Below, piece by piece: positions 15,689-23,484 of a stretch of 34,618 nt of DNA (its first letter is position 1; each line of letters starts with the position of its first letter). The notes under the pieces were generated by a model, which had not been told where the DNA came from, did not search any database, and saw only the letters and a program-made list of their open reading frames with translations. The position numbers and the translations under genes are program-made. Source of the DNA: an uncultured Fimbriimonas sp. (GTDB lineage Bacteria; Armatimonadota; Fimbriimonadia; Fimbriimonadales; Fimbriimonadaceae); NCBI GenBank assembly GCA_945952345.1, contig CAMFIS010000016.1, forward strand, positions 1-34,618. Direction: 5' to 3'.

Positions 15689-17140
15689 ATGGTCGCTGCA
15701 AGCATTTTGGCGCACGCGCTACTCTCCAGCCAGATCCGCAATATCGACGCAATTCAAAACATCAAAGTGACGATCAACACGGGTGAAGACGACCTAAGAG
15801 CCGACAGCGGCATCATGGTTATCATGCAATATACGGGCGGACGTCACCAAGTCTCGCCCGTGAAAAGGCCGGACGAGGCATTTGCCTCGAACTCCACAAA
15901 GACCATTACGATTACGCCGAGCGAAAGTGGGCTTAAACTTCCCGATCTCGAGCATATTCAGATTGATTTCCATTCTGGAAATGGCACTGGTTATGACGAC
16001 CATTGGAGTCTGCAAGGTGTCACCGTAACTGCAACCGTTAACGGCCAGGAAGTGATTGTCTACAACAACCGCAACTTGGGAATGAAGCTAATGTACTCTC
16101 AGCGGTGGACCTCCCCCATCTTTCCCGGAGCGAAGGCAGAAGACACGATCGATCCTGCCGATTTTTGGGCAGAGATCGAAGGTGGTGACCCCGCGCCATC
16201 GAACACCTCGTTGGTTCTCGACCTCGAGACAACCGACGGACGCTTTTGGGTTGGACGACGTTCGGGCAGCCAAATTGCCGATCCACGCTACCCGGGGGCT
16301 CGCGTCGAAGCCCGGACTTCGGACAAGTTATCTGTCAATTCGATCCGGGCGGTCCGAATCGGTTTTGGCCAATCCGCGATGAGCTCAACCGACTCTGGCG
16401 ACCGAGGCGGGAATTGGACCATGCGAGGCGTGCGCCTCTGCTATAAGGACAGCTCCGGGAATCGGAAGGAGTTTGCCTCTTACAATGAAATCAACTTTAG
16501 GTTTGGCGACGGTGGGTGGTGGCAATCGCCTATTTACCGCCGCTTCGACCGACACGCTGGCAATCCGCTTGGACTCCTGAGAGTTGAGGTGCTGACCGGT
16601 AAAGACGACCTTCGCCGCCTAAACTGGGCCAACGGAGCCTCCAACCATTACGACAGCAAGGTCGATATCACATTTGGTATTCCCGCATTTAGCTCGCTCG
16701 CTCGCTACGGAAACTGGCTCATCGACCCGAAGAATCCGATGCACGAAAAGACGCACACTCAGCCGATCATTGAGCAAGACGGAGATGAATTTCCGGAAGG
16801 CTGGACCGGTCACTATGGAAGCTGGGGGCGATTCTCGAAAGATTTCATCACTCGAGACACTCCTTACTTCCTCACGAGCGATCTTCAGAACGTAATCCTC
16901 AAATTCAAGCAGGGCCAAGGCGGCAATGTATCGCCCACCCAGAGCAATGGGGGAGGTGTCTTCGGAGACTTCCTCGCTGCCGACCAATGGGATCTTCAAG
17001 GAATTATCATCTCCTACCAAGCACCCGATCGCTCGATCCGTCGCATCTTCTCGGATTTCGAAGTCAACCAGCGCATGAGCAGCAACGACCAATCGTGGAA
17101 GTCTCGCAATTTTGAGACGCTACTTCTCCGTCGATTCTAA
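15689..17140 (+). CDS. Exported protein with PLAT-like beta-sandwich repeats
   Basis: I choose ATG 15689, 2 bp after the previous stop, giving 483 aa with a short hydrophobic start (VAASILAHALLSSQ). Three related units can be seen. Each opens with a strand plus a D-D-L-R or similar turn (VTINTGEDDLRADS; VLDLETTDGRFWVG; VEVLTGKDDLRRLN) and closes with a W-x-(2)-x-G-V-x-(V/L) strand (HWSLQGVTVTA; NWTMRGVRLCY; QWDLQGIIISY). The closing motif is like that of PLAT/LH2 domains, which bind lipid or protein partners; this is similarity by eye. It likely works with the propeller protein encoded just before. Confidence 0.6.
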   Translation: MVAASILAHALLSSQIRNIDAIQNIKVTINTGEDDLRADSGIMVIMQYTGGRHQVSPVKRPDEAFASNSTKTITITPSESGLKLPDLEHIQIDFHSGNGTGYDDHWSLQGVTVTATVNGQEVIVYNNRNLGMKLMYSQRWTSPIFPGAKAEDTIDPADFWAEIEGGDPAPSNTSLVLDLETTDGRFWVGRRSGSQIADPRYPGARVEARTSDKLSVNSIRAVRIGFGQSAMSSTDSGDRGGNWTMRGVRLCYKDSSGNRKEFASYNEINFRFGDGGWWQSPIYRRFDRHAGNPLGLLRVEVLTGKDDLRRLNWANGASNHYDSKVDITFGIPAFSSLARYGNWLIDPKNPMHEKTHTQPIIEQDGDEFPEGWTGHYGSWGRFSKDFITRDTPYFLTSDLQNVILKFKQGQGGNVSPTQSNGGGVFGDFLAADQWDLQGIIISYQAPDRSIRRIFSDFEVNQRMSSNDQSWKSRNFETLLLRRF

Positions 17141-17159
17141 ATCCCAGTATTTTTCGCCG

Positions 17160-17185
17160 TCTCCAATTCCTCCATTCCATGTGGA
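17160..17185 (+). terminator. Possible terminator hairpin after the PLAT-like gene
   Basis: Shortly after the stop at 17140, CCTCCA and TGGAGG form a 6-bp stem with a 7-nt loop within this interval. No clear T-run follows, so this is a weak terminator call supported mainly by position. Confidence 0.35.
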
Positions 17186-17254
17186 GGGGTAAAGGCTCGT
17201 GCATCCAATTAATGGCGCCATGCCTTCGCTGCCAAGTTTTATGGTTTAGTTAAT

Positions 17255-17278
17255 TTTATCAAAGTAAACTTTGATAAA
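17255..17278. promoter_or_regulatory. Perfect 11-bp inverted repeat, operator-like, upstream of the CIS operon
   Basis: TTTATCAAAGT (17255-17265) and ACTTTGATAAA (17268-17278) are exact inverted copies separated by AA. The 24-bp symmetric, AT-rich site has the size expected of a dimeric repressor or activator site. It is about 270 bp before the first CIS gene. A terminator function is less likely because no T-run follows. Confidence 0.5.
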
Positions 17279-17417
17279 TAATGAGGACTTAAGTTTATAT
17301 TCTCAAATCTCCACATTGGGGCGTGGAAGCGTGCTGCTCAAACGGCGCGATACGAGCGGAATCGAACTGGATTCTGACGGTTTGTTGTTGCGCCTCGCAT
17401 CCAAATCCGCAAACACT

Positions 17418-17440
17418 AACGCTATTTCCCCAACGCTATT
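17418..17440 (+). repeat. Direct repeats AACGCTATT, part of the CIS operon control region
   Basis: AACGCTATT occurs at 17418-17426 and 17432-17440, a 14-bp period. A third, inverted copy of its first eight bases (ATAGCGTT) is at 17510-17517, just upstream of the proposed -10 box. Three copies of one 8-mer in 100 bp is more than expected by chance, so these may be regulator sites. The rest of 17141-17548 shows no convincing gene; a 63-codon frame from TTG 17271 has no family features or ribosome binding site and is not called. Confidence 0.4.
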
Positions 17441-17464
17441 GAGCCGTGGGTATCCCAAATAATA

Positions 17465-17540
17465 TTTAGGACTTTAGACCTATTGGTTTGTAAAATTATG
17501 GGACACGGCATAGCGTTTTTTAGGTCCTTAGTCTTATACT
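17465..17540 (+). promoter_or_regulatory. Imperfect 16-bp repeat and -10 box, candidate CIS operon promoter
   Basis: TTTAGGACTTTAGACC (17465-17480) and TTTAGGTCCTTAGTCT (17519-17534) agree at 12 of 16 positions. The second copy ends directly at TATACT (17535-17540), a five-of-six match to the -10 consensus. A poor -35 match (TAGCGT, 17511-17516) is 18 bp upstream. A protein bound at the second repeat would cover the promoter spacer, so I infer regulated transcription of the CIS genes. Confidence 0.4.
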
Positions 17541-17590
17541 CCCGCTAATTGCTTTTGTGGCGATTGCTTTCACACAGCGAGAAGAATCCT

Positions 17591-18508
17591 GTGAATTTTG
17601 TGGACTCAAACCTGGTGCAAATTGCCGACTCGACGAGTCGCCCGAAGTACTTTTCGAGCGACGAGCTTTCGGCCATTGCCGCTGTGGCATTCGATGCCGA
17701 CGGGATGGGCCTTGGCGGGCCTTTCACTGCCATTTTTGATAGCTTGACCTTTGGCTATGCGATCTCCGCGACCGCAACCCTCGATGGACAGTGGGGCCTG
17801 CCAAGCGCCCATGAGAAGACCTCGACCAGCCTCACCATTCGCGGTCTCCAAAACCAGGACTCCGCGTATGTCGATGCTTTGTGGAGAGGCGCAATCGTCG
17901 CCCGGGCCACCACCAGTCTTGCCCCGATCGAATCGGTCGCCCTCCAGTGGACCGACGAGCAGATCGATCAACAGATCATCACCGATCTCGGGGCCTTACC
18001 CGCCATGCCACAGCTCGAAACCGAAAGACGAACGCGGCTCCTGGCAAGGATGAAATCGGCGGCCCATCAGCCTAACGCCATCACCGATGCGACGATCGAC
18101 TCCATCCTCACCAAACTCGATGTCGGTACAGTCAGCGATCTCCTCGCGATGGAGCGAGGCGCCCACGATATTGGCGTACTCCAGGTGCAGTTTGGCCAAC
18201 CCGGCCCCGTAAGCCAAAATCCGAAGGTCCTTCCTTTTGCGGGTGCGGTGATGATCCGCAACACCGATTTCTCGGTATCTCAACTCCTGGCCCAAACCAA
18301 GATTGTCCAGGCACAACTCACAAAAGAAGGGTTTAAGATTCCCGCCGAGGAATGGGTTCGAACCCTTCGCCCATTTACCGTTATTTGGGTCGTTCCGGCC
18401 TCAACATTCGACGACACCGGTTGGCCCGGAGCCAACCCCGACCAACGCATATCCCGCGCAACAACCTGGTTGGCCGAGCAAGGGATTGCCCTCATACCCA
18501 AGAAATGA
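17591..18508 (+). CDS. Unknown protein, first gene of the contractile injection system operon
   Basis: I choose GTG 17591 (305 aa) because GAGAAGAA lies about 6 nt before it and the product then begins MNFVDSNLVQIADS. The in-frame TTG at 17549 (319 aa) is the alternative and lies 8 nt after a -10-like box. The protein is soluble with mixed alpha/beta content. A beta-rich N-terminal part (FTAIFDSLTFGYAISATATL, then LTIRGLQNQDSAYVDALWRG) is followed by a helical linker (ETERRTRLLARMKSAAH) and a C-terminal alpha/beta part (RPFTVIWVVPASTFDDTGW). No signal peptide or membrane helix. The sheath gene starts 20 bp downstream. I do not recognise the family; it could be a CIS assembly or cap factor, which is inference from place only. 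Confidence 0.6.
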   Translation: MNFVDSNLVQIADSTSRPKYFSSDELSAIAAVAFDADGMGLGGPFTAIFDSLTFGYAISATATLDGQWGLPSAHEKTSTSLTIRGLQNQDSAYVDALWRGAIVARATTSLAPIESVALQWTDEQIDQQIITDLGALPAMPQLETERRTRLLARMKSAAHQPNAITDATIDSILTKLDVGTVSDLLAMERGAHDIGVLQVQFGQPGPVSQNPKVLPFAGAVMIRNTDFSVSQLLAQTKIVQAQLTKEGFKIPAEEWVRTLRPFTVIWVVPASTFDDTGWPGANPDQRISRATTWLAEQGIALIPKK

Positions 18509-18528
18509 ACCTTCGCTAGGAAATTCCT

Positions 18529-19659
18529 ATGGCTATACCAGCAGCATTCCCATACATAACGGTTGATATCGTTCCACCACCAGCGCCCGCCGCCGAAAGG
18601 TCACCCGGCGTGATTGCCGTCGTTGGCAAAACCCCCAATGGGGCAAATGGCGGTTCTCAACCCGTCAATAAACCCATCGTCGTAGAAACGCTTTCGGACG
18701 CTGCGAACTACTTCGCAAAAGTCAATCCTGACGGAAGCGTCGCCCCAACCGACCTATACAATTCGCTGGTGCTCGCCATGGAGCAAACGCCGAAGCCCTC
18801 CAAGATTTATGGCGTTCGGGTCAACGCCGACGACTATGCCGCCGCTCTCTCTTCGATCGAGGGCGTGGACGACATCACCATGGTCTCCCTGGCAAACGAA
18901 AAGACCGTCGGAACCGCAGCCGCCAATACCGGATTGAATGCGCTGAAGAAGCACGTTGAGTCCGTATCCGCACAAGGATCGCGAAGAATTGGTGTCGCGA
19001 TGGTCGACTCTTCTCGTGTGAAATCCAACACGTATGTCGCCGATACCCTTGCCGATGTTGCTACTGCGCCGAACAGCTTAAAGAGCGATGTCGGACGCAT
19101 GATCATGGCCGCCATTGCAGGATATGAGCCTCAAGTTTCAGTGGTTCTGAAGCCCATCAATGGAATTCAGATTCCAAATGGCAGCCAGTACAGCCCATCG
19201 GAAATCATGGGCCTCGCGCAAGAGGGAATCATTCCGATTATCGATCCAAGCCTGATCGTCGGCGATAGCCTCCACTTTGGCGATGGCCGAACGTTCTCGG
19301 GCAACGCAACCGTCGCGTACATCGATTTCGTCCGCGTCATCGACGACATCGAGTTCCGCCTCAAAGCTGGCCTTATCGGAGCAATCGGAGATTCGAGAAT
19401 CACGAAGGAAGGCATGACTTCGCTCAAGGTCCGCCTTGAGGGCATCCTTGGGCCGCTGCAGCGAAGAGCCGTCATCGACGATTTCCAAGTCGATATTCCG
19501 GTGCTCACGATTCTGAGCATGCCAGAAAGCGCGCGAAATACAACCGACAACGCGATTCTCGTTACCGCAAGGCAAGACCGAAATGTCGAAGTCGTCGTCA
19601 CCGTCAAGTACGGACCAGCCGTTCACCGACTCGGCGTTCGCCTGGTGGTCAAGTTCTAA
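18529..19659 (+). CDS. Contractile tail sheath protein
   Basis: This 376-aa protein forms the contractile outer sheath whose shortening drives the inner tube through a target membrane. Sheath features: the N-terminal strand PYITVDIVPPPAPAAERSPG followed by VIAVVGKTPNGANGG, a Rossmann-like middle (SLAMEQ, KIYGVRVNADDYAAAL), and a conserved C-terminal domain (VAYIDFVRVIDDIEFRLKAG, LEGILGPLQRRAVIDDF, VVVTVKYGPAVHRL). Length is at the short end for sheaths; the surface-exposed insert domains are small. A good ribosome binding site (AGGAAA) is 6-11 nt upstream of the ATG. Only one sheath gene is present, whereas many extracellular CIS carry two or three. Confidence 0.88.
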   Translation: MAIPAAFPYITVDIVPPPAPAAERSPGVIAVVGKTPNGANGGSQPVNKPIVVETLSDAANYFAKVNPDGSVAPTDLYNSLVLAMEQTPKPSKIYGVRVNADDYAAALSSIEGVDDITMVSLANEKTVGTAAANTGLNALKKHVESVSAQGSRRIGVAMVDSSRVKSNTYVADTLADVATAPNSLKSDVGRMIMAAIAGYEPQVSVVLKPINGIQIPNGSQYSPSEIMGLAQEGIIPIIDPSLIVGDSLHFGDGRTFSGNATVAYIDFVRVIDDIEFRLKAGLIGAIGDSRITKEGMTSLKVRLEGILGPLQRRAVIDDFQVDIPVLTILSMPESARNTTDNAILVTARQDRNVEVVVTVKYGPAVHRLGVRLVVKF

Positions 19660-19671
19660 GGGGATAACATT

Positions 19672-20106
19672 ATGGATTGGAACACTAGACTCGTCGTTAA
19701 GTTCACCGACGATGCAAAAGTCGAACACACGATCTCTCCGATCGATTCATTCTCGCCATCTTTCTCGCTGGGTGCGGAGCCGATTCACAGCATCGAGCAA
19801 ACGCATATCGGCGTGATCTACTCGCCCAAGTCGATGAACTTTTCGATCTCGGTCAAGGCGATTGGAGATGTTGTAGCACGCCTTACAAAGCTGGCATTTG
19901 AAGGCACCCGCTTCAGCATTTCGCTGCTCGAAGGCGAAGGAACCGACTGGGCATTTTCCACCATCGTGATGTCCGACTGCGTCATCACGAGTTGTACTCC
20001 GACGAGCGCATCGCCGAGCGGCGCCCCGGGGGCGACGTTCAGCGGATTCAGCCTCGCTTCGGTCTCCACGCCTAAGGCTGGCGTCACTGCCAGTTCGCTG
20101 CCGTAA
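19672..20106 (+). CDS. Tail tube protein
   Basis: This 144-aa protein lies 12 bp after the sheath gene, the normal place and size for the tube subunit (Afp1/Hcp/gp19-like). Its beta-barrel pattern is visible: LVVKFTDDAKVEH, SPSFSLGAEPIHSIEQTHIG, KSMNFSISVKAIG, then a helix (DVVARLTKLAFEG), TRFSISLLEGEG and WAFSTIVMSDCVITSCT. Tube rings stack to form the channel through which cargo is carried. The C-terminus is a flexible Ser/Ala/Pro stretch. The TAA stop overlaps the next ATG by one base. Confidence 0.75.
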   Translation: MDWNTRLVVKFTDDAKVEHTISPIDSFSPSFSLGAEPIHSIEQTHIGVIYSPKSMNFSISVKAIGDVVARLTKLAFEGTRFSISLLEGEGTDWAFSTIVMSDCVITSCTPTSASPSGAPGATFSGFSLASVSTPKAGVTASSLP

Positions 20107-20375
20107 TGGGAAACGAACCTCGTCGACAGGGCGGGCGCGCCATGCGCGTCCGCCGAACGGGTATCGCCCTTGTCCACGAAGGCGAGTTGATCCTGCCTGC
20201 CGCGGGTAGCGAAGCTGAAGGCGAGGTAGTGGCCGATGATGATCGAACTCAAATCGTCTATCGATTTCCCGTGCACATCGAGATTCGATCGGCGAGCCAG
20301 GCGATCGACGTCGACCCTATTGTTGACCAAGTGCTGGATCGACTGGCTCACAGCGTCGACTCCGTAACCATGTAA
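20106..20375 (+). CDS. Small CIS-associated protein, unknown
   Basis: This 89-aa protein is coupled to the tube gene (TAATG). It has a basic N-terminus (NEPRRQGGRAMRVRRTG), then IALVHEGELILPAAGSEAE, a HEGE-x-(I/V)-LPA-x-GSEA pattern that I associate with short proteins in other CIS or tail loci. A beta strand VYRFPVHIEI and a C-terminal helix (DPIVDQVLDRLAHSVD) follow. No known enzymatic motif. Its place between tube and cargo genes suggests an assembly, chaperone or tube-adaptor role, which is inference. Confidence 0.6.
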   Translation: MGNEPRRQGGRAMRVRRTGIALVHEGELILPAAGSEAEGEVVADDDRTQIVYRFPVHIEIRSASQAIDVDPIVDQVLDRLAHSVDSVTM

Positions 20376-20379
20376 TTCC

Positions 20380-23300
20380 ATGCCCGTCATCGTCGAAACC
20401 CCGATCCACCTAATCGTGGACGAAATCTCGGTCACCGAGCGCAGAGCCGAAATCGATCAGGCTCTTCGCCGGGCGATCGAGGCTGCGATGCAGCGAGCAA
20501 AGCTCGATGTGCTCGACGATCGGGGCGGCTACATGGGGGTAAAGATTCTGCCGCCGGAAATCACATACAGCGGTGAAGCCGCGAGGTCGTTCAATCGATC
20601 AGAATTTGCGAGCGACCTTTGGGACTTGATTCTCAATGCGGCCGAACGAACCGGAACATTTGCCCACGCTGCTGCGGCCGAACGAATTGAAACTCCGCTC
20701 CAGGCCACGCCGCAGGAGGTTCGAGATTCCCATCGTTATCATGCGATCATTCGTCGCTACCGGCTGCCGCAATATGACGACGGAAAGAACACCAGTGTGG
20801 AAGTCGACGGCGACGATGAACCTCAGGGTCACTACGTTCGACATTGGACTCCCGTCAATCTTTCGGCGATCAACCCGCAAACGCTATGGAACTCTCTGAG
20901 GGATTACATCGGAGACCAATTTCCTCCGACGGAAGACTCGGCGCTCATCTACCGTCGCAACGAGTCGCCTCTCGAGTTTGGCCTGTTCATGGTTGGAACC
21001 AATGGACGAGGGCTTGTTCGCAATATTGGTGGGTTTCAGAATTACCACTACGATGAGGCGAACCACCGCTTCGTTCCTACTCCTGCCCAAAACATGAAAC
21101 CACAGGAGGGAACGCTCTATCGTTTCCGATTCGACGGCGACGATGCCATCAATGGCGAGCACTTGAGAAGATTTTTCGAGTCCGAAATTAGAGAGCAGCT
21201 CGGGCATTACCAAAGGCCGGAGGGCGTTGGTAACGACGAGTTTGTAAACGCGATCGACCAGACCGTTACCAACGAACTGACTCGGCGAGCTCGTGATCTC
21301 GGACAGAATCGGACGGTCATCATTCTCGAAATGGGGGATTCCCACCTCGTCTTCCCCACCGACTCCGCCACGGAGGCCGCGCTTCCCTTCCAAACGAGTT
21401 GCCGACTTTGGCCATTTTCCACGAACGACTTTGTGGAAGGTCCGGATACAAGCGGTGAAGGCGATGGTTCGGGCGCCGGTCAGGGCTCTGGTGCGCAAGG
21501 AACGAACCGAGGTGGCGGAGGACAAGGAAACGGAAACGGGACCGGAACTCAGGGTGGTGGGGGTCGGCCAGGCTCTCCAATCTTCGTGGGCCAAGATGGA
21601 TCCGGAAATGCCAAATTCCACTTCCCCGGCCTGGGCGGAGAGGATGGTGCAGAACTTACTTGCGAGGCATTTCAGGACGAACCCAGCTGCGATGAGATGG
21701 GAGACATTGGTACCGTCTTCAAAGCTCGAATCGACGAAATTGCGGCACGCCTCGATATTTCGCCGTGCTACCTTCCAGCCCACTTCACCATCACTGCTGC
21801 CACGGTGATCAAGGATCACGCAACAACTTTGGCCAACTACACGGCCTTGGCAGGTCCCGTTTCTTTCTACCAACCTGTCACTGATCCCAATGCCTCGATC
21901 GATGTCGTGCGGATCGTACCGACGGTCTCGCCCGCCGTTCAAATCCTTCGATACTTGGCGGGAACCATTGCGAAGGTTACCGATCTCCAGGACCTCATCC
22001 TTAGCGCGTACGATTCGCCAGCCTTGCGAGAGCGAGTGGTCCGCAACTGGTACAGCAACATCGCTTCGTGGCTCCTGCACTACTTGATGGAAATTTCGAG
22101 CGCGATGGACGATGCGGTCGAAGAGATTTTCGAGCAAGGTTGCCGCGTCGTGTTCCTTCAGCTTCTGGAAACCTCGCGACAACAAATCCAAGGACGCATC
22201 GACAACTTTGCCGTTTACGGTCCGCTGTTTGCGATGATGGTCCAGAAATGGCTTCGCCAGCCTGCCGAATTGACCGACCTAAGAGACCGCCTTAGCCACT
22301 TTGAAGAAGCCCGATGGGTCCGTGATCATAGTTCGGTCCCTGGAGATTCCCTTTTGTCAGACGCGGCGAATACCGCCATCGACTCCAATCCTCTAACCGC
22401 TTGGGTTGGCGCGGCCCATGCAGTCAGCGGTCTCTTTATGCAAGCTCATCAGGCGATGCGCTCGACGGGCGAGGCGGGCGAAATCATCGAAACAAATGGC
22501 GTTGCCCGAATTCGAGACAGTCAGGGCCAGATGTGGACGAAACAGGAATTGGAAGATGCAATTGTCACGGTTCGGGGCGAAGCCGAAGACATCGACCCAC
22601 TGATCAAACAGATTCGCGACCTCCCCGACGTCTTTTCCGAATTCCAAAACCATCCGACGGCGGCCCTAGAAACTCTTCGCAATCTTCTCACCACCATGAT
22701 CGACAACAATGCCGAAATGACGCAGAAAACGATCTGGGATCCGATGTTTGCATTTCGGGCCAGTTCGATGGTGGAGAACATTCCCGGAGCGACCATACCT
22801 GGATCCGAGTACGCGCTGATGGGAATCCATATGCAGGTTCATAGCCTAATCGGGGAATTCTTCCACGGCAGTTACTACTATGCGCGGGGCGTGGACCAAG
22901 CGATTAGCTCCGAACTCGGAAAGCAAGCGATCGAGAACTTTGTTATTGGAGTCGGGATCGTTGCCCTCTGTGTATTTTGTGCTCCACTTGGGTTCCTCGC
23001 CGGCGTCGCTGCCGCCGTCCACGAACTGGATAAAGCCTACGAGCGTGAACGGCTGTTCATGTCGCTCATCGATCCGGAGTTGGTCCTCACGAGGGCAGAG
23101 GTGGAGGTGCAAAAGTTTGCGGCATGGTTGGGTTTCGCCCTCTCTGTCATTCCGGAAGCGGGCACGATACTCGGTACGGCTCGGGCCGGAATTCGTGGCG
23201 GACTCAAAGCCGGACTTCGAGCCGGTGCGCGTGAAGCCGCCGAGTACGCGGCGACAAGAATATCGCGGGAAATTGTCGAATCTCTAGAGCGGGAATTCTT

Positions 23301-23484
23301 GCCCGCTTTCATCCGCGAACTCGCCATGAACGAAGTCATGAATCGAGTCATCGAGACGGCCCTTTCACCAATTCTTGAAGCTGTTCAGCACAACGCCATG
23401 ATCACGACCTCGCCTGGCGGATCGGCCAATGCGGCCCAGATCCTCGACTCACTCGCCCGATCGAGAGGAGGCGCGACACCATGA
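20380..23484 (+). CDS. Very large CIS-associated protein with hydrophobic C-terminal region, cargo or loading factor
   Basis: This 1034-aa protein starts at ATG 20380, 4 bp after the previous stop. Residues 1-345 form a mixed N-terminal part beginning PVIVETPIHLIVDEISV with a YRFRFDGDDAINGEHLRRFF segment. Residues about 355-405 are a Gly-rich linker (GEGDGSGAGQGSG and similar). After it comes a long helical part. Two hydrophobic stretches lie at about 853-876 (FVIGVGIVALCVFCAPLGFLAG) and 905-925 (FAAWLGFALSVIPEAGTILG), followed by Arg/Ala-rich helices. The hydrophobic hairpin plus Gly linker resemble polymorphic toxin delivery proteins. It overlaps the next, toxin-like gene by ATGA. It could be an effector, a toxin carrier or a tape-measure substitute; the sequence does not settle which. 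Confidence 0.6.
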   Translation: MPVIVETPIHLIVDEISVTERRAEIDQALRRAIEAAMQRAKLDVLDDRGGYMGVKILPPEITYSGEAARSFNRSEFASDLWDLILNAAERTGTFAHAAAAERIETPLQATPQEVRDSHRYHAIIRRYRLPQYDDGKNTSVEVDGDDEPQGHYVRHWTPVNLSAINPQTLWNSLRDYIGDQFPPTEDSALIYRRNESPLEFGLFMVGTNGRGLVRNIGGFQNYHYDEANHRFVPTPAQNMKPQEGTLYRFRFDGDDAINGEHLRRFFESEIREQLGHYQRPEGVGNDEFVNAIDQTVTNELTRRARDLGQNRTVIILEMGDSHLVFPTDSATEAALPFQTSCRLWPFSTNDFVEGPDTSGEGDGSGAGQGSGAQGTNRGGGGQGNGNGTGTQGGGGRPGSPIFVGQDGSGNAKFHFPGLGGEDGAELTCEAFQDEPSCDEMGDIGTVFKARIDEIAARLDISPCYLPAHFTITAATVIKDHATTLANYTALAGPVSFYQPVTDPNASIDVVRIVPTVSPAVQILRYLAGTIAKVTDLQDLILSAYDSPALRERVVRNWYSNIASWLLHYLMEISSAMDDAVEEIFEQGCRVVFLQLLETSRQQIQGRIDNFAVYGPLFAMMVQKWLRQPAELTDLRDRLSHFEEARWVRDHSSVPGDSLLSDAANTAIDSNPLTAWVGAAHAVSGLFMQAHQAMRSTGEAGEIIETNGVARIRDSQGQMWTKQELEDAIVTVRGEAEDIDPLIKQIRDLPDVFSEFQNHPTAALETLRNLLTTMIDNNAEMTQKTIWDPMFAFRASSMVENIPGATIPGSEYALMGIHMQVHSLIGEFFHGSYYYARGVDQAISSELGKQAIENFVIGVGIVALCVFCAPLGFLAGVAAAVHELDKAYERERLFMSLIDPELVLTRAEVEVQKFAAWLGFALSVIPEAGTILGTARAGIRGGLKAGLRAGAREAAEYAATRISREIVESLEREFLPAFIRELAMNEVMNRVIETALSPILEAVQHNAMITTSPGGSANAAQILDSLARSRGGATP

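Noticed and set aside
17340-17390. tRNA-like T-loop sequence (GTTCGATTCC on the minus strand)
   Set aside because: The flanking bases do not form a T-arm or acceptor stem, and no D-arm or anticodon arm is found.
20884-22191. 435-codon minus-strand open frame
   Set aside because: Antisense to the 1034-aa CIS protein. No motifs, and it opposes an operon with coupled junctions.
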